Shown: positions 10,481 through 18,692 of the stretch, piece after piece | Position numbering within the stretch: the stretch's first letter is position 1 | Layout: each line of letters starts with the position of its first letter | From: Achromobacter anxifer | GTDB taxonomy: Bacteria > Pseudomonadota > Gammaproteobacteria > Burkholderiales > Burkholderiaceae_B | Reading direction: 5' to 3' | NCBI RefSeq assembly: GCF_903652925.1 | Contig: NZ_CAHLAR010000008.1 | Location: 186,001 to 250,000 of the forward strand | Length of the DNA: 64,000 bases | Made by a program: the position numbers and the translations under genes | The notes under the pieces: generated by a model | Database searches by the model: none | Told to the model about the DNA's origin: nothing | What the model saw: the letters and a program-made list of their open reading frames with translations, nothing else

Positions 10481-11470
10481 CTATCGAACCCCTTCCGCGG
10501 ACGGGTTGCTCTCCGTCTCGCCTGGTTTGGTTGCCGTCGTGGCCTGGGCGGCGGCTTGCGCCGCTTCCACTGCCGTTCCCACCTCGCGGGCATCCTTGGC
10601 GCTGACGTCCGCGGCTGCGGCGTTCTCGTTTTCGATGCGCCGCTGGGTGCTCTGATTGAGCACCACTAGGCTGATGCGTCTATTAACGGCCGCATACGGG
10701 TCATCTTTAACCAGGCTCATGCTGGACGACAGCCCCTGGATGCGCAGGACCTTGCTTTCGTTCATGCCGCCCGCCACCAATTCCTGGCGCGAAGCGTTGG
10801 CGCGGTCCGCCGAGAGCTCCCAGTTGCTGTAGGCGCGCTCGCCGCGCGCATACTGCGACGCGTCGGTGTGGCCGGAAATGCTGACCTTGTTGGGCAATTC
10901 GTTCAGTACCGGCCCCAATTCGCGCAGGATGTCGCGCATGTAGGGCTGCACTTCCGCGCGGCCGGTCGCGAACATCGGACGGTTCTGGTTGTCGATGATC
11001 TGGATGCGCAGGCCTTCGGTGGTCAGGTCGATCAGCAGCTGGGGCCGGAAGTTCTTCAGCACCGGGCTGGTCTCGATGACGTTCTCGATGCGCTTCTTCA
11101 GGTTTTCCAGGCGATGCTGCTCGCGGCGCTCGGCGTCGCCCATCGGCTGCGCCTCGACCCGGTTGCCCTGCGCGCGGCGGACCTCGCCTTCGCTGCGCAA
11201 GGGATCGTGGCCGCCGCCCGGCACCGCGCTGGTCTCGGCCGAACTGCTGGGCCCGCCCGTGATGGCGACGCGCAACGGCATGCGGAAATACTCCGCGATA
11301 CCCTTGAGCTCTTCGCGCGGCACGACGCTGATCAGCCACATCACCAGGAAGAACGCCATCATCGCCGTGATGAAGTCGGCGTAGGCGATCTTCCAGCTGC
11401 CCCCATGGTGCCCGCCGCCGTGCACCTTCTTGCGGCGGATCACCACACGGTGGTTGTTTACCGTGCTCAT
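10481..11470 (-). CDS. motB: MotB, flagellar stator protein
   Basis: Peptidoglycan-anchored stator subunit. The 329-residue protein has a short cytoplasmic tail, one membrane span carrying the proton-conducting Asp32 ([19 protein letters not shown]), a plug region, and a C-terminal OmpA-like peptidoglycan-binding domain ([15 protein letters not shown]; later [18 protein letters not shown]). The C-terminal tail past about residue 285 is Ala/Glu-rich and of low complexity. The motA stop is 11 bases upstream, so the two form one unit. Confidence 0.96.
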   Translation of the reverse strand: MSTVNNHRVVIRRKKVHGGGHHGGSWKIAYADFITAMMAFFLVMWLISVVPREELKGIAEYFRMPLRVAITGGPSSSAETSAVPGGGHDPLRSEGEVRRAQGNRVEAQPMGDAERREQHRLENLKKRIENVIETSPVLKNFRPQLLIDLTTEGLRIQIIDNQNRPMFATGRAEVQPYMRDILRELGPVLNELPNKVSISGHTDASQYARGERAYSNWELSADRANASRQELVAGGMNESKVLRIQGLSSSMSLVKDDPYAAVNRRISLVVLNQSTQRRIENENAAAADVSAKDAREVGTAVEAAQAAAQATTATKPGETESNPSAEGVR

Positions 11471-11481
11471 GGCCCGCTCCG

Positions 11482-12357
11482 TCAGGCCTTGCCGGTGGCG
11501 GTGGACTTGGCTTGCCGGACGTGTTCTTCCAGCTCACCGAAGGTCGGACGCACCGCCGAGAACAGCACCTTGCGGCCGAATTCCACCGCCAGCTGGGGCG
11601 GGTAGCCGTTCATGCTGGCCAGGAGCGTGGTCTTGATGCATTCCAGCACCTTGGTCGCTTCGTCGCTGCGGCGCTCGATGCGCGAGGCCAGCGGGCCGAC
11701 GAAACCGTAGGCCAGCAGAATGCCCAGGAAGGTGCCGACCATGGCCTTGGAGATCAGGTCGCCCAGGATCGCCGGGGGTTGGTCCACCGCCGCCAGCGCC
11801 TTGATCACGCCCAGCACCGCCGCCACGATACCGAAGGCCGGCAGGCCGTCGGCCATCTGCTGCAGGGCGCGGACAGGGACTTCGCGCTCATGGCGGTAGG
11901 TCTCGATTTCCTCGTCCATGAGGGTCTCGATCTCGAACGAGCTCATGTTGCCGCTGATCATGATGCGCAGGTAGTCCGTGATGAACTCCATGAGCTTGGC
12001 GTCTTTGGCGATGCGCGGATATTCGCTGAAGATCGGGCTGGATTCCGGATCCTCGATATGCGATTCGATGGCCATGAGGCCCTCGCGGCGCGCCTTGTTC
12101 AAGAGCACGTACAGGAGCGCCATCAGCTCCATGTATACGTCCTTGCCGTAGCGCGAGCTTTTCAGCGCGTCGGGCAGCGCCGCCTTCACCAGCATCAGCG
12201 ACTTCTTGCTGTTGCTGGCAAGGAAGGCGCCAAAAGCCGCGCCGAAGATCAGCGTGAGCTCGAACGGCTGGTACAACGCGCCCAGATGGCCGCCCAGCGC
12301 TATGAAGCTGCCGACGACCGAGACGCCCACCACGAGATAACCGATAACAATCAACAC
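11482..12357 (-). CDS. motA: MotA, flagellar stator protein
   Basis: Four-span inner-membrane stator subunit that forms the proton channel with MotB. Reading from GTG 12357 ([24 protein letters not shown] about 6 bases upstream) gives 291 residues, close to the usual 295; a longer reading from 12420 would add 21 residues before the first span and is unlikely. The motif [20 protein letters not shown] covers the cytoplasmic loop, and [17 protein letters not shown] the third span with the conserved proline. It follows flhC by about 118 bases. Confidence 0.94.
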   Translation of the reverse strand: MLIVIGYLVVGVSVVGSFIALGGHLGALYQPFELTLIFGAAFGAFLASNSKKSLMLVKAALPDALKSSRYGKDVYMELMALLYVLLNKARREGLMAIESHIEDPESSPIFSEYPRIAKDAKLMEFITDYLRIMISGNMSSFEIETLMDEEIETYRHEREVPVRALQQMADGLPAFGIVAAVLGVIKALAAVDQPPAILGDLISKAMVGTFLGILLAYGFVGPLASRIERRSDEATKVLECIKTTLLASMNGYPPQLAVEFGRKVLFSAVRPTFGELEEHVRQAKSTATGKA

Positions 12358-12475
12358 ATCAGGCCCCTGCCAACGAAGTCTAAAACCGGCGTCAATGATC
12401 CCCTGTTCCCCCCGGGCCAAAAAGGCGGGTTACGGGGGGTTTTCCAGGGCTTTTGATGTATTTGGATACCGCCGG

Positions 12476-13057
12476 TCAGAGCCGGGCGGTATTCGCAACG
12501 GGCGCGGGGCGAGTGCCGGCGCGCGCCTTGGCCGCGGCGCGCGTCTTGCCGGCGCGGGGTGGCGGACGGCAGATCGCGCACACGAAATCCGACTGGGGAT
12601 CGTGGGCGTGGGCGATGAAATGCCCCCCGCACTGGCGGCAGGCGGACATTTGCAGCATGCCGCTGTCGAAAAAGCGCACCAGCATCCAGGCGCGCGTGAA
12701 GCTCAGGACGGGCTCTGCGGCTTCAGCGGCATCCGTGCCGGCGTTCTCGAGATAGAGGCGGTAGGCGTCGATCGTGGCGCGTATGCCCTTGCTGCTGGTA
12801 CGCGTATTCAGGAATGAATAGACGTTGTAGAAGAGCGAGGAATGGATGTTCGGCAGCCAGGTCATGAACCAGTCGACCGAAAAAGGCAGCATGCCCTTGG
12901 GTGGCGAGCAGCCGCGTATTTCGCGGTACAGGCGGGCCAGGCGGTCATGGCTGAGGCTGGTTTCAGCCTCCAGCACCTGCAGCCGGGCGCCCAAAGTGAT
13001 CATGGAGCTGGCAAGCAGGATGTCATCCGCTTCCTGCGAAACGCTCTTGGTGGCCAT
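12476..13057 (-). CDS. flhC: FlhC, flagellar master transcriptional activator subunit
   Basis: With FlhD forms the FlhD4C2 complex that activates class II flagellar promoters with sigma-70. The 193-residue protein has the zinc site Cys140-x2-Cys143 ... Cys160-x2-Cys163 (SACRQCGGHFIAHAHDP, then FVCAIC) typical of FlhC, and ends in a basic Ala/Arg-rich tail. It lies 32 bases after flhD. Length matches the family. Confidence 0.96.
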   Translation of the reverse strand: MATKSVSQEADDILLASSMITLGARLQVLEAETSLSHDRLARLYREIRGCSPPKGMLPFSVDWFMTWLPNIHSSLFYNVYSFLNTRTSSKGIRATIDAYRLYLENAGTDAAEAAEPVLSFTRAWMLVRFFDSGMLQMSACRQCGGHFIAHAHDPQSDFVCAICRPPPRAGKTRAAAKARAGTRPAPVANTARL

Positions 13058-13089
13058 TGCACGTGTTTCCGGATGGAATGATCAGGCCG

Positions 13090-13413
13090 TCAGGCCAATT
13101 CTTCGACGGGTTGCTTGGCCAGCAGAATCGTCGCGTGCGCTTGCTGCAGCGCACCACCCAGAACATCATGGGTCAGCGCGGACAACAGGCTGTAATCATC
13201 AAAGCGGAATCGGCACAGCAGCGAGCTGGAGCTGGCCAGCTTGACCAGCTGGGCCGGCGAAAGCCGCATCAGGATGTCGGCAACTTCGTTGCTGAACCCC
13301 AAGCGGAACATCGATGCTGCGTAATCGTCACGCAACATACGCTGCGCCAGTAACAAATAGGACAGATTCACTTCACGAATGTCTGTCAGCAATGAATTTT
13401 CGACTTGTTGCAC
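13090..13413 (-). CDS. flhD: FlhD, flagellar master regulator subunit
   Basis: Helical partner of FlhC; first gene of the minus-strand motility block. GTG at 13413 is chosen ([20 protein letters not shown]) because AGGGAG lies about 7 bases upstream; a TTG at 13419 would sit directly on that site. This gives 107 residues, the family norm. [19 protein letters not shown] and [13 protein letters not shown] are conserved FlhD segments. The upstream region is AT-rich and carries repeated elements, so transcriptional control probably acts there. Confidence 0.95.
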   Translation of the reverse strand: MQQVENSLLTDIREVNLSYLLLAQRMLRDDYAASMFRLGFSNEVADILMRLSPAQLVKLASSSSLLCRFRFDDYSLLSALTHDVLGGALQQAHATILLAKQPVEELA

Positions 13414-13844
13414 GCCCAACTCCCTGTTCCCTATCCCGCCGATGGGGGCCTATGTAAGCAAAAGCGCCGGAATTCCGATGCTCCTGCGTCCGATACACCT
13501 TGCTTTGATGCGAAATGTATCATTTGTTCGCAATTTAAGTAAAATTTACCACAGCTGATGTCATTTTCTATGACTTATATGACAAAACTTTGTTGATGTT
13601 GCGCAACTTACCGGATGCGATACACCTTGACATATAAATTTCAGACAAATTTACGTCAATTTGGCAAATAAGCATTCAAAACATTGCGTACTTTGAGGAA
13701 TGAAACAGGCCTATTTACCGACAATGGCACCTTGCAGACCACTAAATTCAGCTCGCTTTATCGCAGCCGCGCGTTTGTCGACAATGTCGCAAATTGACAA
13801 CAACCGACGATGCGTCACGATGGACACCGCCCGACATTCCCGCA
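13414..13844. promoter_or_regulatory. AT-rich divergent control region between flhDC and fliA
   Basis: About 430 bases without a gene. Roughly 13500-13760 is markedly AT-rich compared with the coding DNA around it. It contains the exact 12-base direct repeat CGATACACCTTG at 13491-13502 and 13618-13629, AAATG-TAT-CATTT at 13513-13525, and TGTCAT/ATGACA arms near 13559-13583. On the plus strand TTGACA occurs at 13627-13632. Which elements are promoters or binding sites cannot be fixed by eye; regulation of flhDC from here is inferred from position. Confidence 0.6.
13491..13629. repeat. 12-base direct repeat pair CGATACACCTTG
   Basis: Identical 12-mers at 13491-13502 and 13618-13629, both on the plus strand and 127 bases apart, inside the flhDC/fliA intergenic region. 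Nearby GATGCG occurs beside each copy, after the first and before the second. Function unknown. Confidence 0.75.
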
Positions 13845-14600
13845 ATGCCCCACGCAGATGACAGCCTGGTCGAATATGCCCCGCTAGTGCGGAAGCTGGC
13901 CCTGCAATTGCTCGCCAGGCTACCGGCCAGCGTAGAACTCGACGACCTGATACAGGCCGGCATGATCGGCCTGCTCGACGCCGTGCGCCGCTACCAGGAA
14001 ACGGCCGACGCCCAATTCGAAACCTACGCCACCACCCGCATCCGCGGCGCGATGCTGGACGAGCTGCGCGGGCAGGATTGGCTGCCGCGCAGCGTGCGCG
14101 CCAAGGCGCGCAAGATAGAACAGGCCATCCAGCAGCTCGAACAGCGTTTGATGCGCGCGCCCAGCGAAGCCGAGATCGCGCAACAGCTCGACATGCCGTT
14201 GGACGAGTACCAATCCTTGTTGCACGACGCCCAAGGCGTGCAGATCGTGCACTACGAGGACTTCACCACCGAGCCCGACTCGGCCAGCGGCCAATCCGAC
14301 TGGGCCGCCACGCTCAACCATGGCGCCGCCGGCGGCAACCCGCTGGACTCGCTGCTGGCCGGAGATTTCCGCCAGGCGCTGGTACACGCCATCGACGCCC
14401 TGCCCGAACGCGAAAAACTGTTGCTGTCCCTGTGCTACGAGCAGGGCCTGAACCTGAAGGAAATCGGCGCGATCCTGAATGTGACGGAAGCCCGCGTGTG
14501 CCAGTTGAGATCGCAGGCGACGGCGCGGATCCGCGCGAAGCTGAAGGAACAGGCCTGGCAGGAATTGCCCCAGGAAGGGCAGATCGCGCAAGTTATCTAG
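13845..14600 (+). CDS. fliA: FliA, flagellar RNA polymerase sigma factor (sigma-28)
   Basis: Directs RNA polymerase to late flagellar promoters such as the one upstream of the flagellin gene. From ATG 13845 (MPHADDSLVEYAPLVRKLAL) it is 251 residues; an extension to TTG 13794 lacks an RBS. Region 2 is seen in SVELDDLIQAGMIGLLDAV and FETYATTRIRGAMLDELR, region 3 in PSEAEIAQQLDM, and the region 4 helix-turn-helix in LNLKEIGAILNVTEARVCQL. It is divergent from flhD and followed by a strong hairpin terminator. Confidence 0.95.
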   Translation: MPHADDSLVEYAPLVRKLALQLLARLPASVELDDLIQAGMIGLLDAVRRYQETADAQFETYATTRIRGAMLDELRGQDWLPRSVRAKARKIEQAIQQLEQRLMRAPSEAEIAQQLDMPLDEYQSLLHDAQGVQIVHYEDFTTEPDSASGQSDWAATLNHGAAGGNPLDSLLAGDFRQALVHAIDALPEREKLLLSLCYEQGLNLKEIGAILNVTEARVCQLRSQATARIRAKLKEQAWQELPQEGQIAQVI

Positions 14601-14645
14601 AGCGGCACACTATAAATACATGCTCCGGCCGCAGCGGAGACAGAC

Positions 14646-14682
14646 AATGCAAAACGGACGCGCCATGCGTCCGTTTTGCATT
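14646..14682 (+). terminator. terminator of fliA
   Basis: Perfect 15-base inverted repeat (14646-14660 with 14668-14682, arm AATGCAAAACGGACG) with a 7-base loop. The T-rich 3' arm (CGTCCGTTTTGCATT) supplies the T-run. It lies about 46 bases after the fliA stop and separates fliA from the flagellin promoter. Confidence 0.85.
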
Positions 14683-14871
14683 GCCGGCCAGGAGGATGGC
14701 CGCCCACGCCTCTCAACAGATCCATGTCCGGCCTTCCGCCGCCCTGCGCCGCCACGCACCCGCCCTCTTCCGTGCAAGCGTCGCCGCGCGAATGGCGCAG
14801 CCCCCCCCGGGGCCACTCGATATGCCCGCATCAGCGATACAAGAAAAATTTCGACTTTCGAGAAATAGCGC

Positions 14872-14898
14872 TAAAGATTGATTTTGGACTGCCGTAAT
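14872..14898 (+). promoter_or_regulatory. sigma-28 promoter of the flagellin gene
   Basis: TAAA (14872-14875), a 15-base spacer, then GCCGTAAT (14891-14898), against the consensus TAAA-N15-GCCGATAA. The implied transcript start is roughly 100 bases before the flagellin ATG. The stretch between the fliA terminator and this promoter (14683-14871) holds no gene I can support. Confidence 0.85.
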
Positions 14899-15008
14899 CC
14901 TGGCAACGGAGAGATTCCTAGACAAAAAGTCGACGAACTTTCCCGTTAACACCAGTGGGCGGCGTCGCTGCCCAGTTTGAAGAAGCCTTTCTCTCTTGGG
15001 AGCCTCAC

Positions 15009-16190
15009 ATGGCAGTCATCAATACCAATTACCTGTCCCTGGTTGCACAAAACAACCTGAACAAATCGCAGTCCACCCTGGGCAGCGCCATTGAGCGCCT
15101 GTCCTCGGGCCTGCGCATCAACAGCGCCAAGGACGACGCCGCTGGCCAAGCCATCGCCAACCGCTTCACCGCCAACGTCAAGGGCCTGACCCAAGCCGCC
15201 CGTAACGCCAACGACGGCATCTCGATCGCTCAAACGACCGAAGGCGCCCTGAACGAAATCAACAACAACCTGCAGCGCGTGCGCCAACTGTCGGTCCAAG
15301 CCACCAGCGGCACGAACTCGCCCAGCGACCTGGAATCGATCCAGTCGGAAATCAAGCAGCGCCTGGACGAAATCGACCGCGTGTCGGGTCAGACCCAGTT
15401 CAACGGCATCAAGGTTCTCGCCAACGACAACACCCTGACGATCCAGGTCGGCGCGAACGACAACGAAACCATCGACATCAACCTGAGCAAGATCACCGCT
15501 CAGACCCTGAACCTGCAAGGTTTCAACGTCAGCGGCCCCAAGGGCACCCCCGTCGCAGCAGTTGCCGCCGACTTCCAGAAGGCTTACGGTTCGACCAGCC
15601 AAGTCGCAGGCGCGACGGTTGCGGAAAATACCGGCGGCAAACTGGCTGAGCGCTTGGGCGTTGCCGCTGGCAGCGTCGCTTTCGACGCCACGAACGTGTA
15701 CAAGGACGACAACGGCAACTTCTTTGCCCAAGTCACCATTACGCCCGCCAACGCGACTGAACAGGGCAACCTGGCTTCGCGCGGCATCAAGAGCACCGGT
15801 GGCGTGTTCTACATCGCCGTCGAGCCGTCCAAGGCCGACGTCAGCACCCCGACCACGGCCGCTTTCAAGATCGATACGACCAACATGGCCCTGACGTCCT
15901 TGTCGTCGGGCGCAACGACCTCGCCGCTGGCCGCGCTGGACTCCGCGCTGTCGAAGGTCGACGCGCTGCGCAGCAACCTGGGTGCCATTCAAAACCGTTT
16001 CGAATCCACGGTCGCGAATCTGAACAACACCATCAACAACCTTTCCGCCGCTCGTTCGCGTATCGAAGACGCTGACTACGCCACGGAAGTGTCGAACATG
16101 ACCAAGGCGCAGATCCTGCAACAAGCTGGTACCTCGGTTCTGGCCCAAGCCAACCAAGTGCCGCAATCCGTCCTGTCGCTGCTGCGTTAA
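15009..16190 (+). CDS. fliC: flagellin, filament subunit
   Basis: Major filament protein, 393 residues from ATG 15009 (MAVINTNYLSLVAQNNLNKS). The conserved D0/D1 segments are seen at both ends: AIERLSSGLRINSAKDDAAG and AIANRFTANVKGLTQAARN at the N-terminus; SLGAIQNRFESTV-like (LGAIQNRFESTVANLNN) and ILQQAGTSVLAQANQVPQSV at the C-terminus, ending LSLLR. The central region (about 170-300) is variable and Ala/Thr-rich. It is expressed from the sigma-28 promoter at 14872 and closed by a terminator at 16284. Bordetella literature also calls this gene flaA. Confidence 0.96.
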   Translation: MAVINTNYLSLVAQNNLNKSQSTLGSAIERLSSGLRINSAKDDAAGQAIANRFTANVKGLTQAARNANDGISIAQTTEGALNEINNNLQRVRQLSVQATSGTNSPSDLESIQSEIKQRLDEIDRVSGQTQFNGIKVLANDNTLTIQVGANDNETIDINLSKITAQTLNLQGFNVSGPKGTPVAAVAADFQKAYGSTSQVAGATVAENTGGKLAERLGVAAGSVAFDATNVYKDDNGNFFAQVTITPANATEQGNLASRGIKSTGGVFYIAVEPSKADVSTPTTAAFKIDTTNMALTSLSSGATTSPLAALDSALSKVDALRSNLGAIQNRFESTVANLNNTINNLSAARSRIEDADYATEVSNMTKAQILQQAGTSVLAQANQVPQSVLSLLR

Positions 16191-16283
16191 TCACGCCGCA
16201 ACGCCTGACGGTCGGGCAGACGCAGAGCCGCAAGGCTCTGCCCTCCCGCCACCGCACAAGGGTCCTCACGCCCTTGTCGCAAC

Positions 16284-16319
16284 AAACAAGCCGGCATACG
16301 CCGGCTTGTTTCTTTTTCT
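16284..16319 (+). terminator. terminator of the flagellin gene
   Basis: Inverted repeat with arms 16284-16295 and 16300-16311 (arm AAACAAGCCGGC), a 4-base loop, then CTTTTTCTC. It starts 93 bases past the flagellin stop. The rest of the 16320-16529 gap is comparatively AT-rich and holds nothing I recognise. Confidence 0.9.
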
Positions 16320-16529
16320 CAGTCCTTACTGTTTGCCCTCTCCGCTGGCGCCAACTGCCGATACGGCGGCTTGGCAGCGCAGCAGCCTCAAGGCTATTCG
16401 ATGGACTGCCGAGGCACGCCTCGCTCCAGTCCCAATTAGCCCATTTTTTTCAGACTATTCCCCTTTTTCACTTCTTGCGATTGCCCCATACTCGCGACTG
16501 CACGCTTTTGTATCCATAGTTTTCACAAC

Positions 16530-17387
16530 ATGACCGCGACGCCCCCCGATCCACTAGCTACGCAGCACGGCAGCACCACGGATCCAGATAGCCAGGCGCC
16601 GATGGACGAGCAGACCCAACGTCTGCGCGAAGAGAATCGCGCACTGCGTGAATTGCTGGTTGCCCAGGCGCAGGCTGCTCCACCCCAACAAGAAGCAGGA
16701 CTGCTGCGGCGGCTCGGTTGGTGGCTGATTTCCGCTCCGGGGGCTGTACTCGTCGGGTGGCGAAGCCTGTTGGGCCGGGAAGAAGGACGGCCGATCACGA
16801 GCAAGCGCGTGGGCTACGCCACCCTGACCGTGATCTATACGCTTGCGATCTACGGCGCGCTGGTACTGCTGGTCGTGTCATGGAGTTCGCCAAGCACCCC
16901 GCGCTCGGGCTCGACCGCGGCCGGGCCGGTGCGTATGCCGCTTACGCCGTCGCCCACCATGGAGGCCGCGTCCGAATCGGTTCCGTCGGATCCCGCTAAG
17001 GCCACGGTCGAACCCGCACCCGCCCCGTCGGAATCCACGGCCGGCACCGTGCCACCCGATTCCGTACCCGCGCCGGATGTTGCGCCAGAGCATGCCCCAG
17101 GCCAAGCGCAATCGGCCACCCCCACCCGCCAGGAGCACGCGGGCGCATCACGTCCTGTCGAGCAAGCGGCGGAACCACCTGCCTCCGCTCCTCGGTCCAC
17201 CTTGCGGGTCACCGAGATTCCCGCGCAGGACCCGCTGGCCTGGGTCGGCGAATTGAAGAGCGAATTGGCGCGTTGCGCGACGCTGGGGTTTTTTGAGCGC
17301 CCGGATTGTGCCTGGGCAGCGCGCAAGCAGTACTGCGAGCCGCATCGGGCCTGGGGCACGATCAAGGAATGTCCGAACCGGCCTTGA
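16530..17387 (+). CDS. hypothetical single-span membrane protein, proline-rich, cysteine-containing C-terminus
   Basis: A 285-residue protein that I do not recognise by function. Layout: a charged N-terminal segment with a short coiled-coil stretch (DEQTQRLREENRALRELL, about 26-43), an amphipathic/hydrophobic stretch at 58-80, one clear membrane span at about 97-117 (ATLTVIYTLAIYGALVLLVV), a long Pro/Ala/Ser-rich linker (120-230), and a compact C-terminal segment with cysteines (ARCATLGFFERPDCAW, then KQYCEPHRAWGTIKECPNRP). The linker suggests it spans an envelope layer with the cysteine region in the periplasm. Position next to flagellin may be incidental. Confidence 0.75.
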   Translation: MTATPPDPLATQHGSTTDPDSQAPMDEQTQRLREENRALRELLVAQAQAAPPQQEAGLLRRLGWWLISAPGAVLVGWRSLLGREEGRPITSKRVGYATLTVIYTLAIYGALVLLVVSWSSPSTPRSGSTAAGPVRMPLTPSPTMEAASESVPSDPAKATVEPAPAPSESTAGTVPPDSVPAPDVAPEHAPGQAQSATPTRQEHAGASRPVEQAAEPPASAPRSTLRVTEIPAQDPLAWVGELKSELARCATLGFFERPDCAWAARKQYCEPHRAWGTIKECPNRP

Positions 17388-17585
17388 GCTCGAGGCCGCG
17401 TGCTGAAACGATCCCTCTCCACAACCGCGCCAGTCCTCGAAAGCCTATCCTGCCTGCTGCCCAACACGTACCAAGGCAGCCATGACCAAGCCCCTATCGA
17501 TACCCGCCCCATATCCACCGGGATCTGACGCTGCGCGCCAACCCGGAATGCGCGACCCGGAGCAAGGCTTTGGGGGCCCGAGATA

Positions 17586-17603
17586 TATATCCGAACGGAT
17601 ATA
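17586..17603. promoter_or_regulatory. palindromic operator candidate of the toxin-antitoxin locus
   Basis: Inverted repeat TATATCCG-AA-CGGATATA, arms 17586-17593 and 17596-17603, ending 3 bases before the toxin-remnant ATG at 17607. The position and symmetry fit autoregulation by the helix-turn-helix antitoxin. Confidence 0.6.
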
Positions 17604-17606
17604 ATT

Positions 17607-17839
17607 ATGGAAAGAAAGCTGCTGTATTGGGAAGGATCCGCCAAGAAGGACTTCAAGAAATTTCCCATCGACGTCCAGAAGGACATGGGCGTCGCCCTGT
17701 TCGTCGTCCAGCTGGGCGGCATGCTTTCCAGAAGAAATCCAAGTCCGGCATCGCCACGCCGCAATCGGACATCGAACTCCTCGAAAAACGCTTGAAAGCG
17801 GCGGTGGCCCGGCACGAATCCGGCAGGAGTATGCAATGA
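17607..17839 (+). pseudogene. HigB/Gp49-like toxin remnant, internally deleted and frameshifted
   Basis: Two halves of a phage Gp49/HigB-type toxin lie in different frames. The N-terminal half starts at ATG 17607 (MERKLLYWEGSAKKDFKKF ... ALFVVQLGGM, about 39 residues). The C-terminal half, AFQKKSKSGIATPQSDIELL and EKRLKAAVARHE, is read in another frame and stops at 17837-17839. In intact members (about 110-120 residues) a core of roughly 40 residues joins these parts; here it is missing and the junction falls near 17716-17726, with a deleted length of 3n+1 bases. The C-terminal frame overlaps the antitoxin ATG (ATGA), as expected of the original gene. The toxin should be inactive. Confidence 0.8.
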
Positions 17840-18156
17840 CACGCAACAACAGTTCCCCGAGCACCGATAACGTCCTGCTGGACCTAGGTTTCGAGGATGC
17901 CGAAGAACTGTCGGCCAAGGCGGCGCTCGCGCTCAAGCTCAATGACTTGATCGACCAGCGTGGACTCAGCCAGATGGAGGCGGCCGCGCTTACGGGCATG
18001 ACGCAACCCAAGGTCTCGCAGATCCGACGCTACAAATTGCAGAACATCTCGCTGGAACGGCTGATGCGGGCCCTGGTATCGCTGGATCAGCACGTTGAAA
18101 TCGTGGTCGAGCCGGCGCGGCGGGCGCACGCGCGCGGAATTACCGTGGCGGCCTGA
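17836..18156 (+). CDS. XRE-family antitoxin, HigA-like
   Basis: A 106-residue helix-turn-helix protein: LALKLNDLIDQRGLSQMEAA and ALTGMTQPKVSQIRRYKLQN cover the XRE-type domain (about 38-75), followed by LERLMRALVSLDQHVEIVVE, typical of antitoxins paired with Gp49-like toxins. ATG 17836 overlaps the toxin-remnant stop by four bases, with GGAG just upstream. The open frame is intact although the toxin is broken. It may still repress through the palindrome at 17586 or act on other loci. Confidence 0.85.
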   Translation: MTRNNSSPSTDNVLLDLGFEDAEELSAKAALALKLNDLIDQRGLSQMEAAALTGMTQPKVSQIRRYKLQNISLERLMRALVSLDQHVEIVVEPARRAHARGITVAA

Positions 18157-18296
18157 AGTGGCGATTTGAAGCAGCGGCCTGCAGTGCAGACCCGAATGTC
18201 CGGCCTTGCGGGCCATGAATGCTTTGCCTCGAATCGCAATCCCGCGCCATAATCGCATCTCGGTTTGAACACCCACATTCCACACCAGGACACCCA

Positions 18297-18491
18297 ATGG
18301 ACGCTTCGATCAACAACACCGTCAATACCGCCCTGGCCCTGAAGGACGCGAATCTCATGCAGGAAGTGCAGGCCCGCGTGCTGAAGAAAGCCCTCAATGC
18401 GCAGGCGGACACGGCCTTGACGCTGATGCAGTCGCTGCCCGTGCTGGCCGTGGACGCCACGCTGGGTTCGCGCATTGATACGCACGCCTGA
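18297..18491 (+). CDS. YjfB-family putative motility protein
   Basis: Small 64-residue protein starting at ATG 18297 (MDASINNTVNTALALKDANL) with AGGA upstream. The middle, VQARVLKKALNAQADTALTL, then MQSLPVLAVDATLGSRIDTHA, matches the YjfB pattern (Lys-Lys-Ala ... Leu-Leu-Gln/Met-Ser-Leu-Pro, C-terminal Leu-Gly-x-x-Ile-Asp). Its biochemical function is unknown in the family; an association with motility is by name and by nearness to the flagellin gene. I see no convincing sigma-28 promoter in front of it. Confidence 0.75.
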   Translation: MDASINNTVNTALALKDANLMQEVQARVLKKALNAQADTALTLMQSLPVLAVDATLGSRIDTHA

Positions 18492-18596
18492 GCAGGGGAA
18501 GCCCCCCCTCCGCCTCAAGACAGCCACGTTCCCGCATCCGCGGGGCACGACTTGCCTTCCACAAGACCAGGCTGTTGCGCTAACGGCACTCGGAAA

Positions 18597-18630
18597 AAAA
18601 GCGCCGGCCCCTATGCAGGGCCGGCGCTTT
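18597..18630. terminator. bidirectional terminator between yjfB-like gene and lpd
   Basis: Arms GCGCCGGCCC (18601-18610) and GGGCCGGCGC (18618-18627) with a 7-base loop, preceded by A-run and followed by TTTT. It can stop the plus-strand gene and the minus-strand pyruvate dehydrogenase operon, although the lpd stop lies 60 bases away. Confidence 0.85.
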
Positions 18631-18692
18631 TGCTTTTGCGCGCTCGAAGGGGATAACGCGCGGAGCGTTACCCGCGAACCGCCCCCAGCGCC

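Noticed and set aside
12421-12475. C- and G-runs between motA and flhC as a terminator
   Set aside because: The runs (CCCCCC and GGGGGG) could pair, but without a regular stem and T-run, and the genes are expected to be co-transcribed.
18227-18253. Sigma-28 promoter before the YjfB-like gene
   Set aside because: A GCCATAAT element is present at 18246-18253 but it lacks one base of the consensus and no TAAA occurs 15 bases upstream.
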